Positions 38,497 through 49,676 of a stretch of DNA of 64,000 nucleotides are shown here, piece after piece; the first letter of the stretch is position 1, and each line of letters starts with the position of its first letter. The DNA is taken from the NCBI RefSeq assembly GCF_002077695.1, contig NZ_MWUE01000011.1, positions 1 through 64,000 on the forward strand. The letters run 5' to 3'. The translations under genes were made by a program, and so were the position numbers. The DNA is from Pantoea latae (GTDB lineage: Bacteria > Pseudomonadota > Gammaproteobacteria > Enterobacterales > Enterobacteriaceae). The notes beneath the pieces were generated by a model, which was not told where the DNA came from, did not search any database, and saw only the letters and a program-made list of their open reading frames with translations.

Positions 38497-39135
38497 TCAG
38501 GCGCCGCGCTGGCCGATATTCTGTTTTAGCCAGTTTTGAAAATCGGAATAAGGGATATAGAGCGACACATCCTTTAATACGGTTTTGCCACTGCGGTTGC
38601 TTTTTATCTGGTCGCTGAAGCCGACAATAACGCCGCCAAGCGTATTGTCGGCGTTATAGACCGCGCCGCCCGACATGCCTTTGACAACGCCCGCATTAGA
38701 CGCCATCGCCATACAGGGTTTTTTATTCCAGCTGTTACGAATAGCGGTGCGCGCTAAATTGGTGCCCGACGACTCCACCGGCATAGCGGATATAAAACTG
38801 TAGCCGTACATTTTTACCGTGTCGCCCACGTTGCCGCTGCGGAATTTAGCCAGCGTCGCTGCGTCGTTTTTGTGATAAATAATCGCCAGGTCGCAATAGG
38901 GGTGATACGCCTTAACGCGCTGCACGGCAAATTTTGCTACGTGCGCCGCAGTCAGACTGTATTCGGGCGTGATAGGGATGCTGCTGCCTAGCGTGCCGAG
39001 ACCGAGAATCGTTGGAATGCCCGTGAAGCTCATGTCCACGTGCTGCATTGCCGAACGGCTGTATTCGGTATGGCCCACAGAGCAACCGCTTAGCGCCAGC
39101 GCAGCAAACGCCGGCCACAAGAACAGTTTTCTCAT
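38497..39135 (-). CDS. trypsin-like serine protease lipoprotein
   Basis: A 212-residue predicted lipoprotein: MRKLFLWPAFAALALSGCS gives a signal peptide with lipobox LSGC (Cys near 18). The mature part looks like a small chymotrypsin-fold protease: His in LTAAHVAKF near 68, Asp in YCDLAIIYHK near 82, and Ser in VKGMSGGAVYN near 157 (GxSGG). It is therefore a candidate periplasmic or outer-membrane-anchored protease; substrate unknown. Upstream in-frame ATGs at 39159 and 39210 exist and the true start is uncertain. It converges on yciO with only 8 nt between them, and E. coli has nothing like it here. Confidence 0.75.
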   Translation of the reverse strand: MRKLFLWPAFAALALSGCSVGHTEYSRSAMQHVDMSFTGIPTILGLGTLGSSIPITPEYSLTAAHVAKFAVQRVKAYHPYCDLAIIYHKNDAATLAKFRSGNVGDTVKMYGYSFISAMPVESSGTNLARTAIRNSWNKKPCMAMASNAGVVKGMSGGAVYNADNTLGGVIVGFSDQIKSNRSGKTVLKDVSLYIPYSDFQNWLKQNIGQRGA

Positions 39136-39770
39136 GGTGAGTATCTTTTTGGCTGGCATGTCGGAAAATCCCTGGTGAAGACTTTTGACATGCAATTTCA
39201 GGCTCATCACTAAGCCGTATTAACGCTGCAGTTCCGGTAGCGCCGGTTTATATTTTAAAGAAACTGCAAAAATTGAGTTAAGGTCTTGTTAATAACTTTC
39301 GCGCCAGTCTCTAATTAAGATTAATAATACGAAAGTTATATTTTGCGTTTCTGGCTCTGATTCTACCCATAATTCATCTGGCGACAATCGATTAAGATTA
39401 ATCTTAAAAGGAAAGGCGGATAAATAGGGTGGTAATGCAATCTGCGATTAAAAAAAGAGGCGGCTGGCGTATTTGCGCGATAAATGGCTTACTTAAAGGC
39501 AAACTACCAGCATTTAATGCTGTAGGATTCTGCCGGGGCAGGTGAAAAAACAGCGAAAAAATCGCGAATAAGCTTAACCTTCTTTAAACTGTCGCATTTG
39601 CCTTATGAATCACGGGCGGTCGCAATATATTAGCGGCAGGCACCTGAGGCGGGCTGAAAAAAGCATTTTAGCTTCAACAGGTTGGCGATAAATCAGGCGA
39701 TATGGCGGGCGGGAAGGGGGCGCAGGTTGCCGCCCGGGCGGACGGCAACAAGTTCTAAGGAATGAGAAAC
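39136..39770. other. AT-rich intergenic region with repeated ATTAAGATTAAT sites
   Basis: About 635 nt, AT-rich, upstream of the protease gene. ATTAAGATTAAT occurs at 39314-39325 and again at 39391-39402; the second copy is part of a perfect 16-bp palindrome TTAAGATT/AATCTTAA (39392-39407). These could be operator sites for an unknown regulator. A 36-codon frame (ATG 39435, TGA 39543-39545) with AGGGTGG in front is present but not convincing. A GC-rich hairpin GTTGCCG/CGGCAAC (39726-39749) lies 22 nt beyond the MHS transporter stop. Confidence 0.5.
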
Positions 39771-41117
39771 TTAGCGGCGTTGCCAGCTTTGATACTCTCC
39801 GCGGCGTTTTGCCGGCGCCGTTTCCGGCAGGCGTGCCAGCCCGACCAGCGAAATCACGCCCAGCACGCCGACATAGATCGCCAGCCCATACCAGTGGCCC
39901 TCCGTCAGCTGCAAAATCTTCACGGCGGCCAGGCCGAGAATGCCGCTGCCAATCAGCGAGCCGGTCTGCCAGATAACGGCGATGCCGCTACAGCGGATAT
40001 GGGTAGGAAACAGCTCCGGGAACCACGAGGCCTGCGGCGCGTAACACATGCTGTGGCCCAGCGTCAGCGCCACGATCATGGCGATCTGCGTCAGCCAGTA
40101 GCTGTTCTGCTGCAGCGCAAGGAAAAAAGGCACGATCGACAGCACAATCAGCAGCGCCCCCATCAGATAGACCGGCTTGCGGCCGATGCGGTCGGAGAGC
40201 GCGCCCATCAGCGGAATAGCGAAAATTTCCAGTATCACCGCGACAATCATGCTCTCCATTAGCAGGCTGCTGTCGAGTTGGTTCGCCTTGCCCCAGGCCA
40301 GAATAATCACCGTCAACAGCGCAAAGGCGCAGGCTTCAATCAGCTTTGCCGCCACGCCGTTGATCACCAGGCCGGGATGCGCCTGGATAACCTCTTTTAA
40401 CGGCCGCGATTCCTCCGCTTTGGTGGCGCGGATCTCGGCGAAAACCGGCGACTCGTCAATGCGCAGACGGATAAACAGGCCGACGATCACCAGCAGCGCG
40501 CTCAGCAGGAAAGGCACGCGCCAGCCCCAGCTCATCATCTGATCGGCGCTCAACAGGGCGTTGAGGATCGCGAACAGCGCCAGCGGCAGCAAAAAGCCGG
40601 CCGGTGCGCCCACCTGCACCCAGCTGGCGTAGAACCCCCGCCGCGCCGGCTGCGCATATTCTGCCGTCATCAGCACCGCGCCCGCCTGCTCGCCGCCAAC
40701 GCCGAATCCCTGCAGCAGGCGGATGGCGATCAGCGAGACCGGCGCCCAGATGCCGATGGTCGCGTAGGTAGGCAGTAAGCCGATGCAAAAGGTGCCAAGG
40801 CCGACAATCAGAATGGTGGCGACCAGCGCCTTTTTGCGTCCTACCTTATCGCCGATATGGCCGAAAATAATGCCGCCGATCGGCCGCGCCAGAAAGCCGA
40901 CGGCGTAGGTGGCGAAGGCGGCCAGCGTGCTGACCAGCGGATTATCGCTGGGAAAAAAGAGGTGGCCGAAAAACAGCACCGCGGCGGTGCCATAGGCGAA
41001 GAAGTCGTAATATTCCGCCGCGGTGCCGATAGCGGAGGCGCTGGCGACCCGGCGGATGACCTGTTTACTGTCTGCGTCGGCGGTGGCCTGCGCGGAGGAG
41101 TGGGTGAAGGCAGTCAT
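39771..41117 (-). CDS. MHS-family (MFS) metabolite:H+ symporter
   Basis: A 448-residue major facilitator with 12 predicted membrane segments. The MFS motif between TM2 and TM3 is GHIGDKVGRKKAL near residue 88, and the MHS-type RLLQGFGVGGEQAG block is near 133; a second cytoplasmic motif, GALSDRIGRKPVYL, follows TM8. The metabolite:H+ symporter family includes transporters for shikimate, proline/betaine, citrate and alpha-ketoglutarate; the substrate cannot be assigned. It stands alone, upstream of the protease gene on the same strand but 635 nt away. Confidence 0.85.
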   Translation of the reverse strand: MTAFTHSSAQATADADSKQVIRRVASASAIGTAAEYYDFFAYGTAAVLFFGHLFFPSDNPLVSTLAAFATYAVGFLARPIGGIIFGHIGDKVGRKKALVATILIVGLGTFCIGLLPTYATIGIWAPVSLIAIRLLQGFGVGGEQAGAVLMTAEYAQPARRGFYASWVQVGAPAGFLLPLALFAILNALLSADQMMSWGWRVPFLLSALLVIVGLFIRLRIDESPVFAEIRATKAEESRPLKEVIQAHPGLVINGVAAKLIEACAFALLTVIILAWGKANQLDSSLLMESMIVAVILEIFAIPLMGALSDRIGRKPVYLMGALLIVLSIVPFFLALQQNSYWLTQIAMIVALTLGHSMCYAPQASWFPELFPTHIRCSGIAVIWQTGSLIGSGILGLAAVKILQLTEGHWYGLAIYVGVLGVISLVGLARLPETAPAKRRGEYQSWQRR

Positions 41118-41401
41118 AAGCTATCCGTATTGTCAGAGGATGCGCTACCATACAAGTCTGCACGTGAAGTTGTTGCGAAGATGATCACAGTTGTTAATAA
41201 AGCGACCCCAGGTGTAAACAGGTAACAGAACTGCTATCCTCGCCTGTTGTTCCGCTGAGCCAGCCAGCCGCCGAGGCGCTGATAAAGCAGGTTACAAATC
41301 AGTAAATTAAAGGTATAATGAGCGGAACATCATAACTTAAGTTATTGATTTTAAAGAATTTTAACCCAAATGACGCCTGGGAAGGCGACAGTGAGGCCGC
41401 T

Positions 41402-42280
41402 ATGAGCGAAAAGTTACAGAAAGTCCTGGCACGTGCAGGCCACGGTTCCCGTCGTGAAATCGAAGCAAAAATCGCCGCCGGCCGCGTCAGCGTCGACGGC
41501 AAACTCGCCACGCTGGGCGACCGCGTTGAAAATGACAAATCCCTGAAGATCCGTATCGACGGCCATCTGGTTTCTATCGCCGAGTCGGCGACGGAAGTGT
41601 GCCGCGTGCTGGCCTATTACAAACCCGAAGGCGAACTCTGCACCCGCAGCGATCCGGAAGGTCGCCCCACGGTGTTCGACCGTCTGCCGCGCCTGCGCGG
41701 CTCGCGCTGGATCGCGGTTGGGCGTCTCGACGTCAACACCTGCGGCCTGCTGCTGTTCACCACCGACGGCGAACTGGCGAACCGCCTGATGCACCCGAGC
41801 CGCGAAGTTGAGCGCGAATATGCGGTACGCGTATTTGGTCAGGTGGATGACGATAAAATTCGCCAGCTGAGCAAAGGCGTGCAGCTGGAAGATGGCCCGG
41901 CAGCCTTTAAAACCCTGCGCTTCGCCGGCGGTGAAGGGGTCAACCAGTGGTACAACGTCACCCTGACCGAAGGGCGCAACCGCGAAGTGCGTCGCCTGTG
42001 GGAAGCGGTCGGTGTGCAGGTCAGCCGTCTGATGCGCGTGCGCTATGGCGACATCAATCTGCCGAAAGGCCTGCCGCGCGGCGGCTGGATGGAGATGGAT
42101 CTGGCAGCCGTTAACTACCTGCGCTCGCTGGTAGGCATGGATGACGAAACGGTCACCAAGCTGGCGGTAGAGAAAGATCGTCGCCGCACCAAGGCGAATC
42201 AGATCCGTCGCGCCGTGAAGCGCCACACGCAGGTGAGCGGCAATGGCCGACGCAGCAGCGGTGGCGGCAAGCGCGGTTAA
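41402..42280 (+). CDS. rluB: 23S rRNA pseudouridine(2605) synthase RluB
   Basis: Isomerises U2605 of 23S rRNA. The 292-residue protein has an N-terminal S4 RNA-binding domain (about 1-60), the RsuA-type catalytic core with the aspartate in [15 protein letters not shown] near residue 110, the [10 protein letters not shown] block near 195, and a basic, disordered C-terminal tail. ATG 41402 ([13 protein letters not shown]) gives the E. coli length; an open frame from 41345 is not needed. Confidence 0.95.
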   Translation: MSEKLQKVLARAGHGSRREIEAKIAAGRVSVDGKLATLGDRVENDKSLKIRIDGHLVSIAESATEVCRVLAYYKPEGELCTRSDPEGRPTVFDRLPRLRGSRWIAVGRLDVNTCGLLLFTTDGELANRLMHPSREVEREYAVRVFGQVDDDKIRQLSKGVQLEDGPAAFKTLRFAGGEGVNQWYNVTLTEGRNREVRRLWEAVGVQVSRLMRVRYGDINLPKGLPRGGWMEMDLAAVNYLRSLVGMDDETVTKLAVEKDRRRTKANQIRRAVKRHTQVSGNGRRSSGGGKRG

Positions 42281-42335
42281 CAAAAAAGCGCAGCCAGCGA
42301 GCTTAATACTTGTCAGTTAAGCACGGGATGATAAC

Positions 42336-42536
42336 GCAGTCTGGAGTCGCTCAGGGGCGGGCGGTCCTCGCGCCGCTGACGCGGTTCCTTCACGCCATTC
42401 GTCTGCCTGACGGACCGGTGGGGATGGAACATCCCTGTTCCAGCCCCACCTTTCGCCCGCATCCCTGCGGGCTCTCCTGGCATACTCATTTTGTTCAGCG
42501 CTGCGAAATGCCCGCCCCTGAGTGGCTCCAGCCTGC
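42336..42536. repeat. multi-hairpin structured element with long terminal inverted repeats
   Basis: Between rluB and btuR. A 22-nt left arm (42341-42362) pairs with a right arm (42510-42531): 20 Watson-Crick pairs plus two G-U pairs if read as plus-strand RNA; after a 1-nt mismatch GCAG/CTGC extends it. Inside are three hairpins: CCGC/GCGG (42373-42384), a 15-bp stem around loop TCCC (42417-42450, one mismatch) and GCCCGCA/TGCGGGC around loop TCCC (42455-42472). Both TCCC loops would be GGGA (GNRA-type) on the minus strand. It could be a dispersed MITE-like repeat or a structured RNA; neither was tested. Confidence 0.6.
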
Positions 42537-42599
42537 TGGCCAGCTTCCGTGTGCGCGGCTGGAAAGGGCATAAGAGGGCGGACAGCAGCGTTTTTTTGC

Positions 42600-43190
42600 C
42601 TACCAGTCGATGCCCTGCTGCGCCTGAATGCCTGCGTCAAAGGCGTGCTTCACCGGGCGCATCTCGGTCACCGTATCCGCCTTCTCCAGCAGCGCGCGAT
42701 GGCAGCCGCGTCCGGTGAGGATCACGCTCTGATGCGCCGGACGCGCGGCCAGCGCGCGCTCCACCTCCGCCAGCGGCAGATAATCCATGCTCACCATATA
42801 GGTGATCTCATCCAGCAGCACCAGATCGAGCATCTCGTCCGCCAGCATGCGTCTGGCGTGCTGCCACACCGCGAGGCAGGCGGCGCTGTCAGTGGCGCGG
42901 TTTTGCGTCTCCCAGGTGAAGCCGGTGGCCATCACCTGAAACTCCACGCCGTGCTGCGCCAGCAGGTTGCGCTCGCCGTTGGGCCACTCGCCCTTGATAA
43001 ACTGGATCACGCCCACCTTTTTGCCGTGCCCCACGGCGCGCAGCGCGGTGCCGAAGGCGGCGGTGGTTTTCCCTTTGCCGTTGCCGGTAAATACCATCAG
43101 GATGCCGCGCGTTTCGGTTGCGGCGGCGATGCGCGCGTCAACCTGCTCTTTCAGCCGCTGCTGACGCTGCTGGTGGCGATCCTCGGCCAT
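42600..43190 (-). CDS. btuR: corrinoid adenosyltransferase BtuR (CobO)
   Basis: Adenosylates cob(I)alamin/cobinamide to give adenosylcobalamin. The 196-residue protein has the CobA-type P-loop VFTGNGKGKTTAAFG near residue 35, a FTWETQNR block near 90, and LVLLDEITYM near 125. Length equals E. coli BtuR. Its start overlaps the yciK stop by one base (TGATGG), the yciK-btuR coupling known from E. coli. Confidence 0.96.
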   Translation of the reverse strand: MAEDRHQQRQQRLKEQVDARIAAATETRGILMVFTGNGKGKTTAAFGTALRAVGHGKKVGVIQFIKGEWPNGERNLLAQHGVEFQVMATGFTWETQNRATDSAACLAVWQHARRMLADEMLDLVLLDEITYMVSMDYLPLAEVERALAARPAHQSVILTGRGCHRALLEKADTVTEMRPVKHAFDAGIQAQQGIDW

Positions 43191-43951
43191 TATTCTGCCG
43201 CTCCCGGCTTGCGGCCAGGCTGTGCGTCAAAGCTGATGCCGGTTTTGCGGCGGCTGTCGTCGCCCATCACATAAAGGTAGAGCGGCATCAGATCGGCAGG
43301 GGTTTTAAGCTTGTTGGCATCTTCCTGCGGGAAGGCCGAGGCGCGCATTTTGGTGCGCGTGCCGCCTGGGTTGATGCAGTTAACCCGCAGCGCCTGGTTT
43401 TTATACTCATCCGCCAGCACCTGCATCATGCCTTCAGTGGCGAACTTGGAGACCGCATAGGCGCCCCAGCCGGCGCGGCCAGTGCGGCCAACGCTGGAGG
43501 TGGTGAAGACCAGCGAGCCGGCGTGCGATTTCAGCAGCAGCGGCAGCAGCGCCTGCGTCAGGAAAAAGGTGGCGTCGAGGTTAATTTTCATCACCTCCTG
43601 CCAGATCTGCGGATCCAGCTCGGCCAGCGGCGCGATTTCGCCGAGGATGCCGGCGTTGTGCAGTACGCCGTCGAGACGCGGAAACTGCTGCGCCAGCTGC
43701 TCCGCCAGCTGCTGACAGGCAGCGGGCGTCGCCTGCGCCAGGTCGAACACCAGGCAATGCGCCGGACGCAGGCCCAGCTGGCCGATCGCCTGCTGCGTCT
43801 GCTCCAGCCGCGCCAGATTGCGGCCCAGCAGGATCACCTCCGCGCCGTAGCGCGCATAGGTAACGGCGGCTTCGCGACCGATGCCGTCTGAGGCGCCGGT
43901 GACGAGAATAATGCGGTTTTGCAGCAGATCGCTTTTCGGTTGATAGTGCAC
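43190..43951 (-). CDS. yciK: YciK, SDR-family oxidoreductase
   Basis: A 253-residue short-chain dehydrogenase: cofactor motif LVTGASDGIGREAAV near residue 17, NAG in LHNAGILGE near 95, catalytic Ser in VFTTSSVGR and YAVSK near 162. The substrate is unknown. E. coli YciK is 252 residues. It forms a two-gene unit with btuR, one base overlapping. Confidence 0.94.
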   Translation of the reverse strand: MHYQPKSDLLQNRIILVTGASDGIGREAAVTYARYGAEVILLGRNLARLEQTQQAIGQLGLRPAHCLVFDLAQATPAACQQLAEQLAQQFPRLDGVLHNAGILGEIAPLAELDPQIWQEVMKINLDATFFLTQALLPLLLKSHAGSLVFTTSSVGRTGRAGWGAYAVSKFATEGMMQVLADEYKNQALRVNCINPGGTRTKMRASAFPQEDANKLKTPADLMPLYLYVMGDDSRRKTGISFDAQPGRKPGAAE

Positions 43952-44125
43952 GACGATATCCTTGAGCGCGTAAACGGGTTTTTGGCTTTATGCCTCAATT
44001 TGCCGGAGGGTGCAATCATCCACAGGCGCTTTCTGTGCCGGCCGCTGGCATTTCAGGCGACGCGCGGGCCTAAACCCGGTAAACTCTCTGATTAGTGCTA
44101 ATTCTCTGTTTAATAAGGCGGCAGA

Positions 44126-45175
44126 ATGGATTTACTCTCCAGTTATGGATTATTTCTGGCCAAAGCGGTCACGGTAGTGCTCGCCGTTGCCGCGGTAGTG
44201 GCGATTATCGTCAACGCGGCGCTGCGCAAGCGCGGTCAGGCGGCGGGGCAGCTGCGTCTGACGCATCTTGGCGACGACTATCAGCAGATGAAAGAGGATC
44301 TGCAGCTGGCAAAAATGAAGCCGCAGGTGCAGAAGGTGTGGCTGAAACAGCATAAAAAAGCGGAAAAGAGCAAGGCGAAGGCGGAGAAGCGCGCCGCGAA
44401 GCAGGGCGTGCTGGAGAGCCAGAAGCCGACGCTCTACGTGATCGACTTTAAAGGCAGCATGGACGCCGGCGAAGTCACGGCGCTGCGTGAAGAGGTTTCT
44501 GCGGTGCTGGCGGTCGCGGAAAAAGGCGATGAAGTGCTGCTGCGGCTGGAAAGCCCTGGCGGCGTGGTGCACGGCTATGGTCTGGCGGCGTCGCAGCTAC
44601 AGCGCCTGCGCGATCGCGGCCTGCGCCTGACGGCGGCGGTGGACAAAGTGGCCGCCAGCGGCGGCTATATGATGGCCTGCGTGGCGGATCGCATTGTGGC
44701 CGCGCCGTTCGCCATTCTTGGCTCAATCGGCGTGGTGGCGCAGATCCCTAACTTCAACCGCCTGCTGAAGCGCAACGATATCGACGTCGAGCTGCACACC
44801 GCCGGCCAGTATAAACGCACCCTGACGCTGTTCGGCGAAAACACCGACGAAGGGCGCGAGAAGTTTCAGGAAGATCTCAACGAAACCCATCTGCTGTTTA
44901 AAGATTTCGTCCATCAGATGCGCCCGACGCTGGATATCGACAAGGTGGCGACGGGCGAGCACTGGTATGGCCGCCAGGCGCTGGATCTGAAGCTGATTGA
45001 CGATATCAGCACCAGCGACGAGCTGATCATCAGCCAGATGGATCTCTTCAACGTGCTGGGCGTGCACTATGCGCGTCGGCGCAAGATGATCGACCGCGTG
45101 ACCCATAGCGCCGGCTCGGTGGCAGAACGTCTGCTGATGAAATGGTGGCAGCGCGGCGAGAAGCCGCTGCTTTAA
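44126..45175 (+). CDS. sohB: inner-membrane serine protease SohB
   Basis: A signal-peptide-peptidase A family (S49) protease, 349 residues. One N-terminal membrane segment (about 12-34), a charged Lys/Ala-rich coiled region (about 65-98) and the protease domain: ESPGGVVHGYG near 150, nucleophile Ser in AASGGYMMACVAD near 180 and general-base Lys in GQYKRTLTLFG near 230. E. coli SohB has the same length. Ends in a strong terminator shared with yciN. Confidence 0.95.
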   Translation: MDLLSSYGLFLAKAVTVVLAVAAVVAIIVNAALRKRGQAAGQLRLTHLGDDYQQMKEDLQLAKMKPQVQKVWLKQHKKAEKSKAKAEKRAAKQGVLESQKPTLYVIDFKGSMDAGEVTALREEVSAVLAVAEKGDEVLLRLESPGGVVHGYGLAASQLQRLRDRGLRLTAAVDKVAASGGYMMACVADRIVAAPFAILGSIGVVAQIPNFNRLLKRNDIDVELHTAGQYKRTLTLFGENTDEGREKFQEDLNETHLLFKDFVHQMRPTLDIDKVATGEHWYGRQALDLKLIDDISTSDELIISQMDLFNVLGVHYARRRKMIDRVTHSAGSVAERLLMKWWQRGEKPLL

Positions 45176-45216
45176 GCAATGGCGGGCCTGCACCTCGCGC
45201 CCGCAGCGCTAAACTG

Positions 45217-45239
45217 ACCCGGCTGACGCCGGGTTTTTT
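45217..45239. terminator. sohB terminator
   Basis: ACCCGGC (45217-45223), loop TGAC, GCCGGGT (45228-45234), then T5. It overlaps the stop codon of the converging yciN. Confidence 0.88.
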
Positions 45240-45486
45240 ATGCCAGGTGATAGCGCGACGAGAGCGTCAGCGCCAGATGCTTAAACACGTTAAACACCGC
45301 CGTGGTCTTCGCCGTCGGCAGCCCCTCGTCATCGAGAAAATAGGGGCCGCGAAACACCAGCACCTCGCCCTGCTGGATCACGTCGTCCGCTTCCAGTCCG
45401 GCAAAATAATCATCGTGCTCGCGAATAAGCGCATTGGCTTTTTCCAGTAGCGCCTGGCGTGAAATGGCCTCAGTATTCTTCTGCAT
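45238..45486 (-). CDS. yciN: YciN family protein
   Basis: An 82-residue protein of the YciN family. It has the central [20 protein letters not shown] block and ends SSRYHLA; E. coli YciN is 83 residues. A small alpha-beta fold, no known function. ATG 45486 has AGGGA 8 nt upstream; the longer frame starting at 45561 is not needed. Confidence 0.92.
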   Translation of the reverse strand: MQKNTEAISRQALLEKANALIREHDDYFAGLEADDVIQQGEVLVFRGPYFLDDEGLPTAKTTAVFNVFKHLALTLSSRYHLA

Positions 45487-45857
45487 TGAATATCCCTTTT
45501 TTGACATGCAACGAATCCTTTCTATATTACTTGCCAAAACCGCTGCGCGGCAAATCAGCAAAATGCGGCGAAAGCTGGCGGAAAATTAAACAGAGTGCTA
45601 ATTAAGTTGCGTAACGAATTTTATCAGGTAGAGTGTGGGCGATTCAGATTTCAGGGAGATCACACCGGGAAGTGTGATGGCTTCAGATGAAAAAGTCGCT
45701 CTTATTCATACCCTTGCATAAGCATATGCAAGCTGGCCTGAGATTGACCCCGCAGCCTTGAAAAGCAGAAAAGGCGCAGCAATATTGAACCCATTGGGTT
45801 TCTGGGCATCAAATCCTCTCCCGTTTATCAGGACGTTTTCATTAGGTAAAGGTACAT
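45487..45857 (+). other. topA upstream region
   Basis: 371 nt between yciN (divergent) and topA, with no convincing gene. It should hold the topA promoters, which in E. coli are multiple and supercoiling-sensitive. GTGTGATGGCTTC-type palindromic bits (CACACCGGGAAGTGTG, 45662-45677) are visible. A GGTAAAGGTAC precedes the topA ATG. Confidence 0.5.
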
Positions 45858-48455
45858 ATGGGTAAAGCACTCGTCATCGTTGAGTCCCCGGCAAAGGCCA
45901 AAACAATCAATAAATACCTCGGTAGTGACTACGTGGTGAAATCCAGCGTCGGTCATATCCGTGATTTGCCGACCAGTGGTTCAACCGCGAAAAAGAGTGC
46001 TGACGGGGCCGGCGATAAAAAAGCCAAAAAGGTTAAAAAAGATGAAAAGGCCGCGCTGGTCAGCCGTATGGGTGTCGATCCCTACCACGGCTGGGAAGCG
46101 GACTACCAGATCCTGCCCGGAAAAGAGAAAGTCGTTTCCGAGCTGAAAGCGCTGGCGGCGAATGCCGACCACGTTTACCTCGCAACCGACCTTGACCGCG
46201 AAGGGGAAGCCATCGCCTGGCACCTGCGGGAAGTGATCGGCGGCGACGAGAAGCGCTTTAGCCGCGTGGTGTTCAACGAGATCACCAAAAATGCGATTCG
46301 TCAGGCGTTTGAAACGCCAGGCGAGCTGAATATCGACCGCGTCAACGCGCAGCAGGCGCGTCGCTTTATGGACCGCGTCGTCGGCTATATGGTGTCGCCG
46401 CTGCTGTGGAAGAAAATCGCGCGCGGTCTCTCTGCCGGCCGCGTGCAGTCCGTCGCGGTGCGCCTGGTGGTGGAGCGCGAGCGGGAGATTAAAGCGTTCG
46501 TGCCGGAAGAGTACTGGGAGCTGAACGCCGATCTGCACACGGCGAAAGGCGATCTGCTGGCGATGGCCGTCACCCACCAGAACGACACGCCGTTCCGTCC
46601 GGTCAACGGCGAACAGACGCAGGCCGCCGTTGCGCTGCTGGAAAACGCACGCTACGAAGTGGTGGATCGCGAAGACAAACCGACCAGCAGCAAGCCTGGC
46701 GCGCCGTTCATTACTTCCACGCTGCAGCAGGCGGCGAGCACGCGCCTCGGCTTCGGCGTGAAGAAAACCATGATGATGGCGCAGCGCCTCTATGAAGCGG
46801 GCCACATCACCTATATGCGTACCGATTCAACTAACCTGAGTCAGGACGCGCTGGCGATGGCGCGCGGTTACATCGACAAAAACTTCGGCAAAAAATATCT
46901 GCCTGAGAACGCCAACACCTACGCCAGCAAAGAGAATTCGCAGGAAGCGCACGAAGCGATTCGTCCATCCGACGTCAACGTGGTGGCGGAAAAGCTGAAA
47001 GATATGGAAACGGACGCGCAGAAGCTCTATCAGCTGATCTGGCGCCAGTTCGTTGCCTGTCAGATGGTGCCGGCGCAGTATGACTCCACCACGCTCACCG
47101 TTGCCGCGGCGGGCTTCAAGCTGAAGGCCAAAGGGCGCACGCTGCGCTTCGACGGCTGGACGCGCGTAATGCCTGCGCTGCGTAAAAATGACGAAGATCG
47201 CACGCTGCCGCCGGTCGACACCGGCGAGACGCTGGATCTGCAGCAGCTGACGCCCAGCCAGCACTTCACCAAGCCGCCGGCGCGCTTTAGCGAAGCCTCG
47301 CTGGTGCGCGAGCTGGAGAAACGCGGCATCGGCCGTCCGTCCACCTACGCCGCGATTATCTCGACTATTCAGGATCGCGGCTACGTACGGGTGGAAAACC
47401 GTCGCTTCTACGCCGAGAAGATGGGTGAAATCGTCACCGATCGTCTGGAAGAGAACTTCCGCGATCTGATGAACTACGACTTTACCGCCACCATGGAAGA
47501 CAGCCTCGACCAGGTCGCCAACAATCAGGCGGAGTGGAAAGGCGTGCTGGATAACTTCTTCAGCGACTTTACCCAGCAGTTGGAGAAAGCAGAGAAAGAT
47601 CCAGAAGAGGGTGGCATGCAGCCGAACCCGATGGTGCTGACCTCTATCGACTGTCCGACCTGCGGACGCAAGATGGGGATCCGCACCGCCAGCACCGGCG
47701 TCTTCCTCGGCTGTTCTGGCTATGCGCTGCCGCCGAAAGAGCGCTGCAAGCAGACCATCAACCTGATCCCGGAAAACGAAGTGCTGAACGTGCTGGAAGG
47801 CGACGATGCCGAAACCAACGCGTTGCGCGCCCGTCGCCGCTGCCAGAAGTGCGGCACGGCGATGGACAGCTACCTGATCGATCCGCAGCGTAAGCTGCAC
47901 GTCTGCGGCAACAACCCAGAGTGCGACGGCTATGAAATCGAGCAGGGTGAGTTCCGTATCAAGGGCTACGACGGCCCGGTAGTGGAGTGCGAAAAGTGCG
48001 GCTCTGAAATGCACCTGAAAATGGGGCGTTTCGGCAAGTACATGGCCTGCACCAACGACGACTGTAAAAACACACGCAAAATCCTGCGTAACGGCGAAGT
48101 GGCGCCGCCGAAAGAAGATCCGGTGCCGCTGCCTGAGCTGCCGTGCGAAAAGTCAGACGCTTACTTCGTGCTGCGCGACGGCGCGGCGGGCGTCTTCCTC
48201 GCGGCCAACACCTTCCCGAAATCACGTGAAACGCGCGCGCCGTTAGTGGAAGAGCTGCAGCGCTTTAAAGATCGTCTGCCGGAAAAACTGCGCTACCTGG
48301 CGGAAGCCCCAGCGACCGATGCAGACGGCAACAAGACGATGGTGCGCTTTAGCCGTAAAACCAAACAGCAGTATGTCGCCTCGGAAAAAGAGGGTAAAGC
48401 GACGGGCTGGTCGGCGTTTTATATCGACGGCAAGTGGCAGGAAGCGAAAAAGTAA
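45858..48455 (+). CDS. topA: DNA topoisomerase I TopA
   Basis: Relaxes negative supercoils. The 865-residue type IA enzyme has the TOPRIM domain ([15 protein letters not shown] at 3-17; DLDREGE at 111-117), the active-site tyrosine Tyr319 in [10 protein letters not shown], and a C-terminal region with cysteine zinc ribbons (CPTCGRKMG near 598, CQKCGTAM near 660, CEKCGSEM near 711). Length equals E. coli TopA (865). ATG 45858. Confidence 0.98.
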   Translation: MGKALVIVESPAKAKTINKYLGSDYVVKSSVGHIRDLPTSGSTAKKSADGAGDKKAKKVKKDEKAALVSRMGVDPYHGWEADYQILPGKEKVVSELKALAANADHVYLATDLDREGEAIAWHLREVIGGDEKRFSRVVFNEITKNAIRQAFETPGELNIDRVNAQQARRFMDRVVGYMVSPLLWKKIARGLSAGRVQSVAVRLVVEREREIKAFVPEEYWELNADLHTAKGDLLAMAVTHQNDTPFRPVNGEQTQAAVALLENARYEVVDREDKPTSSKPGAPFITSTLQQAASTRLGFGVKKTMMMAQRLYEAGHITYMRTDSTNLSQDALAMARGYIDKNFGKKYLPENANTYASKENSQEAHEAIRPSDVNVVAEKLKDMETDAQKLYQLIWRQFVACQMVPAQYDSTTLTVAAAGFKLKAKGRTLRFDGWTRVMPALRKNDEDRTLPPVDTGETLDLQQLTPSQHFTKPPARFSEASLVRELEKRGIGRPSTYAAIISTIQDRGYVRVENRRFYAEKMGEIVTDRLEENFRDLMNYDFTATMEDSLDQVANNQAEWKGVLDNFFSDFTQQLEKAEKDPEEGGMQPNPMVLTSIDCPTCGRKMGIRTASTGVFLGCSGYALPPKERCKQTINLIPENEVLNVLEGDDAETNALRARRRCQKCGTAMDSYLIDPQRKLHVCGNNPECDGYEIEQGEFRIKGYDGPVVECEKCGSEMHLKMGRFGKYMACTNDDCKNTRKILRNGEVAPPKEDPVPLPELPCEKSDAYFVLRDGAAGVFLAANTFPKSRETRAPLVEELQRFKDRLPEKLRYLAEAPATDADGNKTMVRFSRKTKQQYVASEKEGKATGWSAFYIDGKWQEAKK

Positions 48456-48471
48456 GTTCCCCACCTCCTTA

Positions 48472-48495
48472 AAGGCCAGCGCTGCTGGCCTTTTT
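48472..48495 (+). terminator. topA terminator
   Basis: GGCCAGC/GCTGGCC stem around GCT, followed by T5. Confidence 0.88.
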
Positions 48496-48552
48496 CTTAG
48501 CCTTATATCAAAACGTTCTACATTCCTCCTTACGATGATATAGTGGTTATAG

Positions 48553-49626
<1,074 letters not shown>

Positions 49627-49651
49627 GTCGACGCATCGTTTAGCGTTATTT

Positions 49652-49676
49652 AAGGCTGCCCTGGGCAGCCTTTTTT
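49652..49676 (+). terminator. cysB terminator
   Basis: AAGGCTGCC (49652-49660), loop CTG, GGCAGCCTT (49664-49672), then T run. Confidence 0.88.

Noticed and set aside
42317..42718. Frames on both strands across the structured element
   Set aside because: They arise from GC-rich inverted repeats; there is no ribosome site and the composition is that of a structured element.
45640..45857. Short frames (14-24 codons) in front of topA as a leader peptide
   Set aside because: No attenuator or ribosome site accompanies them.
46827..48014. 395-codon antisense frame over topA
   Set aside because: Mirror frame of a strongly conserved gene, with low-complexity His/Arg/Val content.
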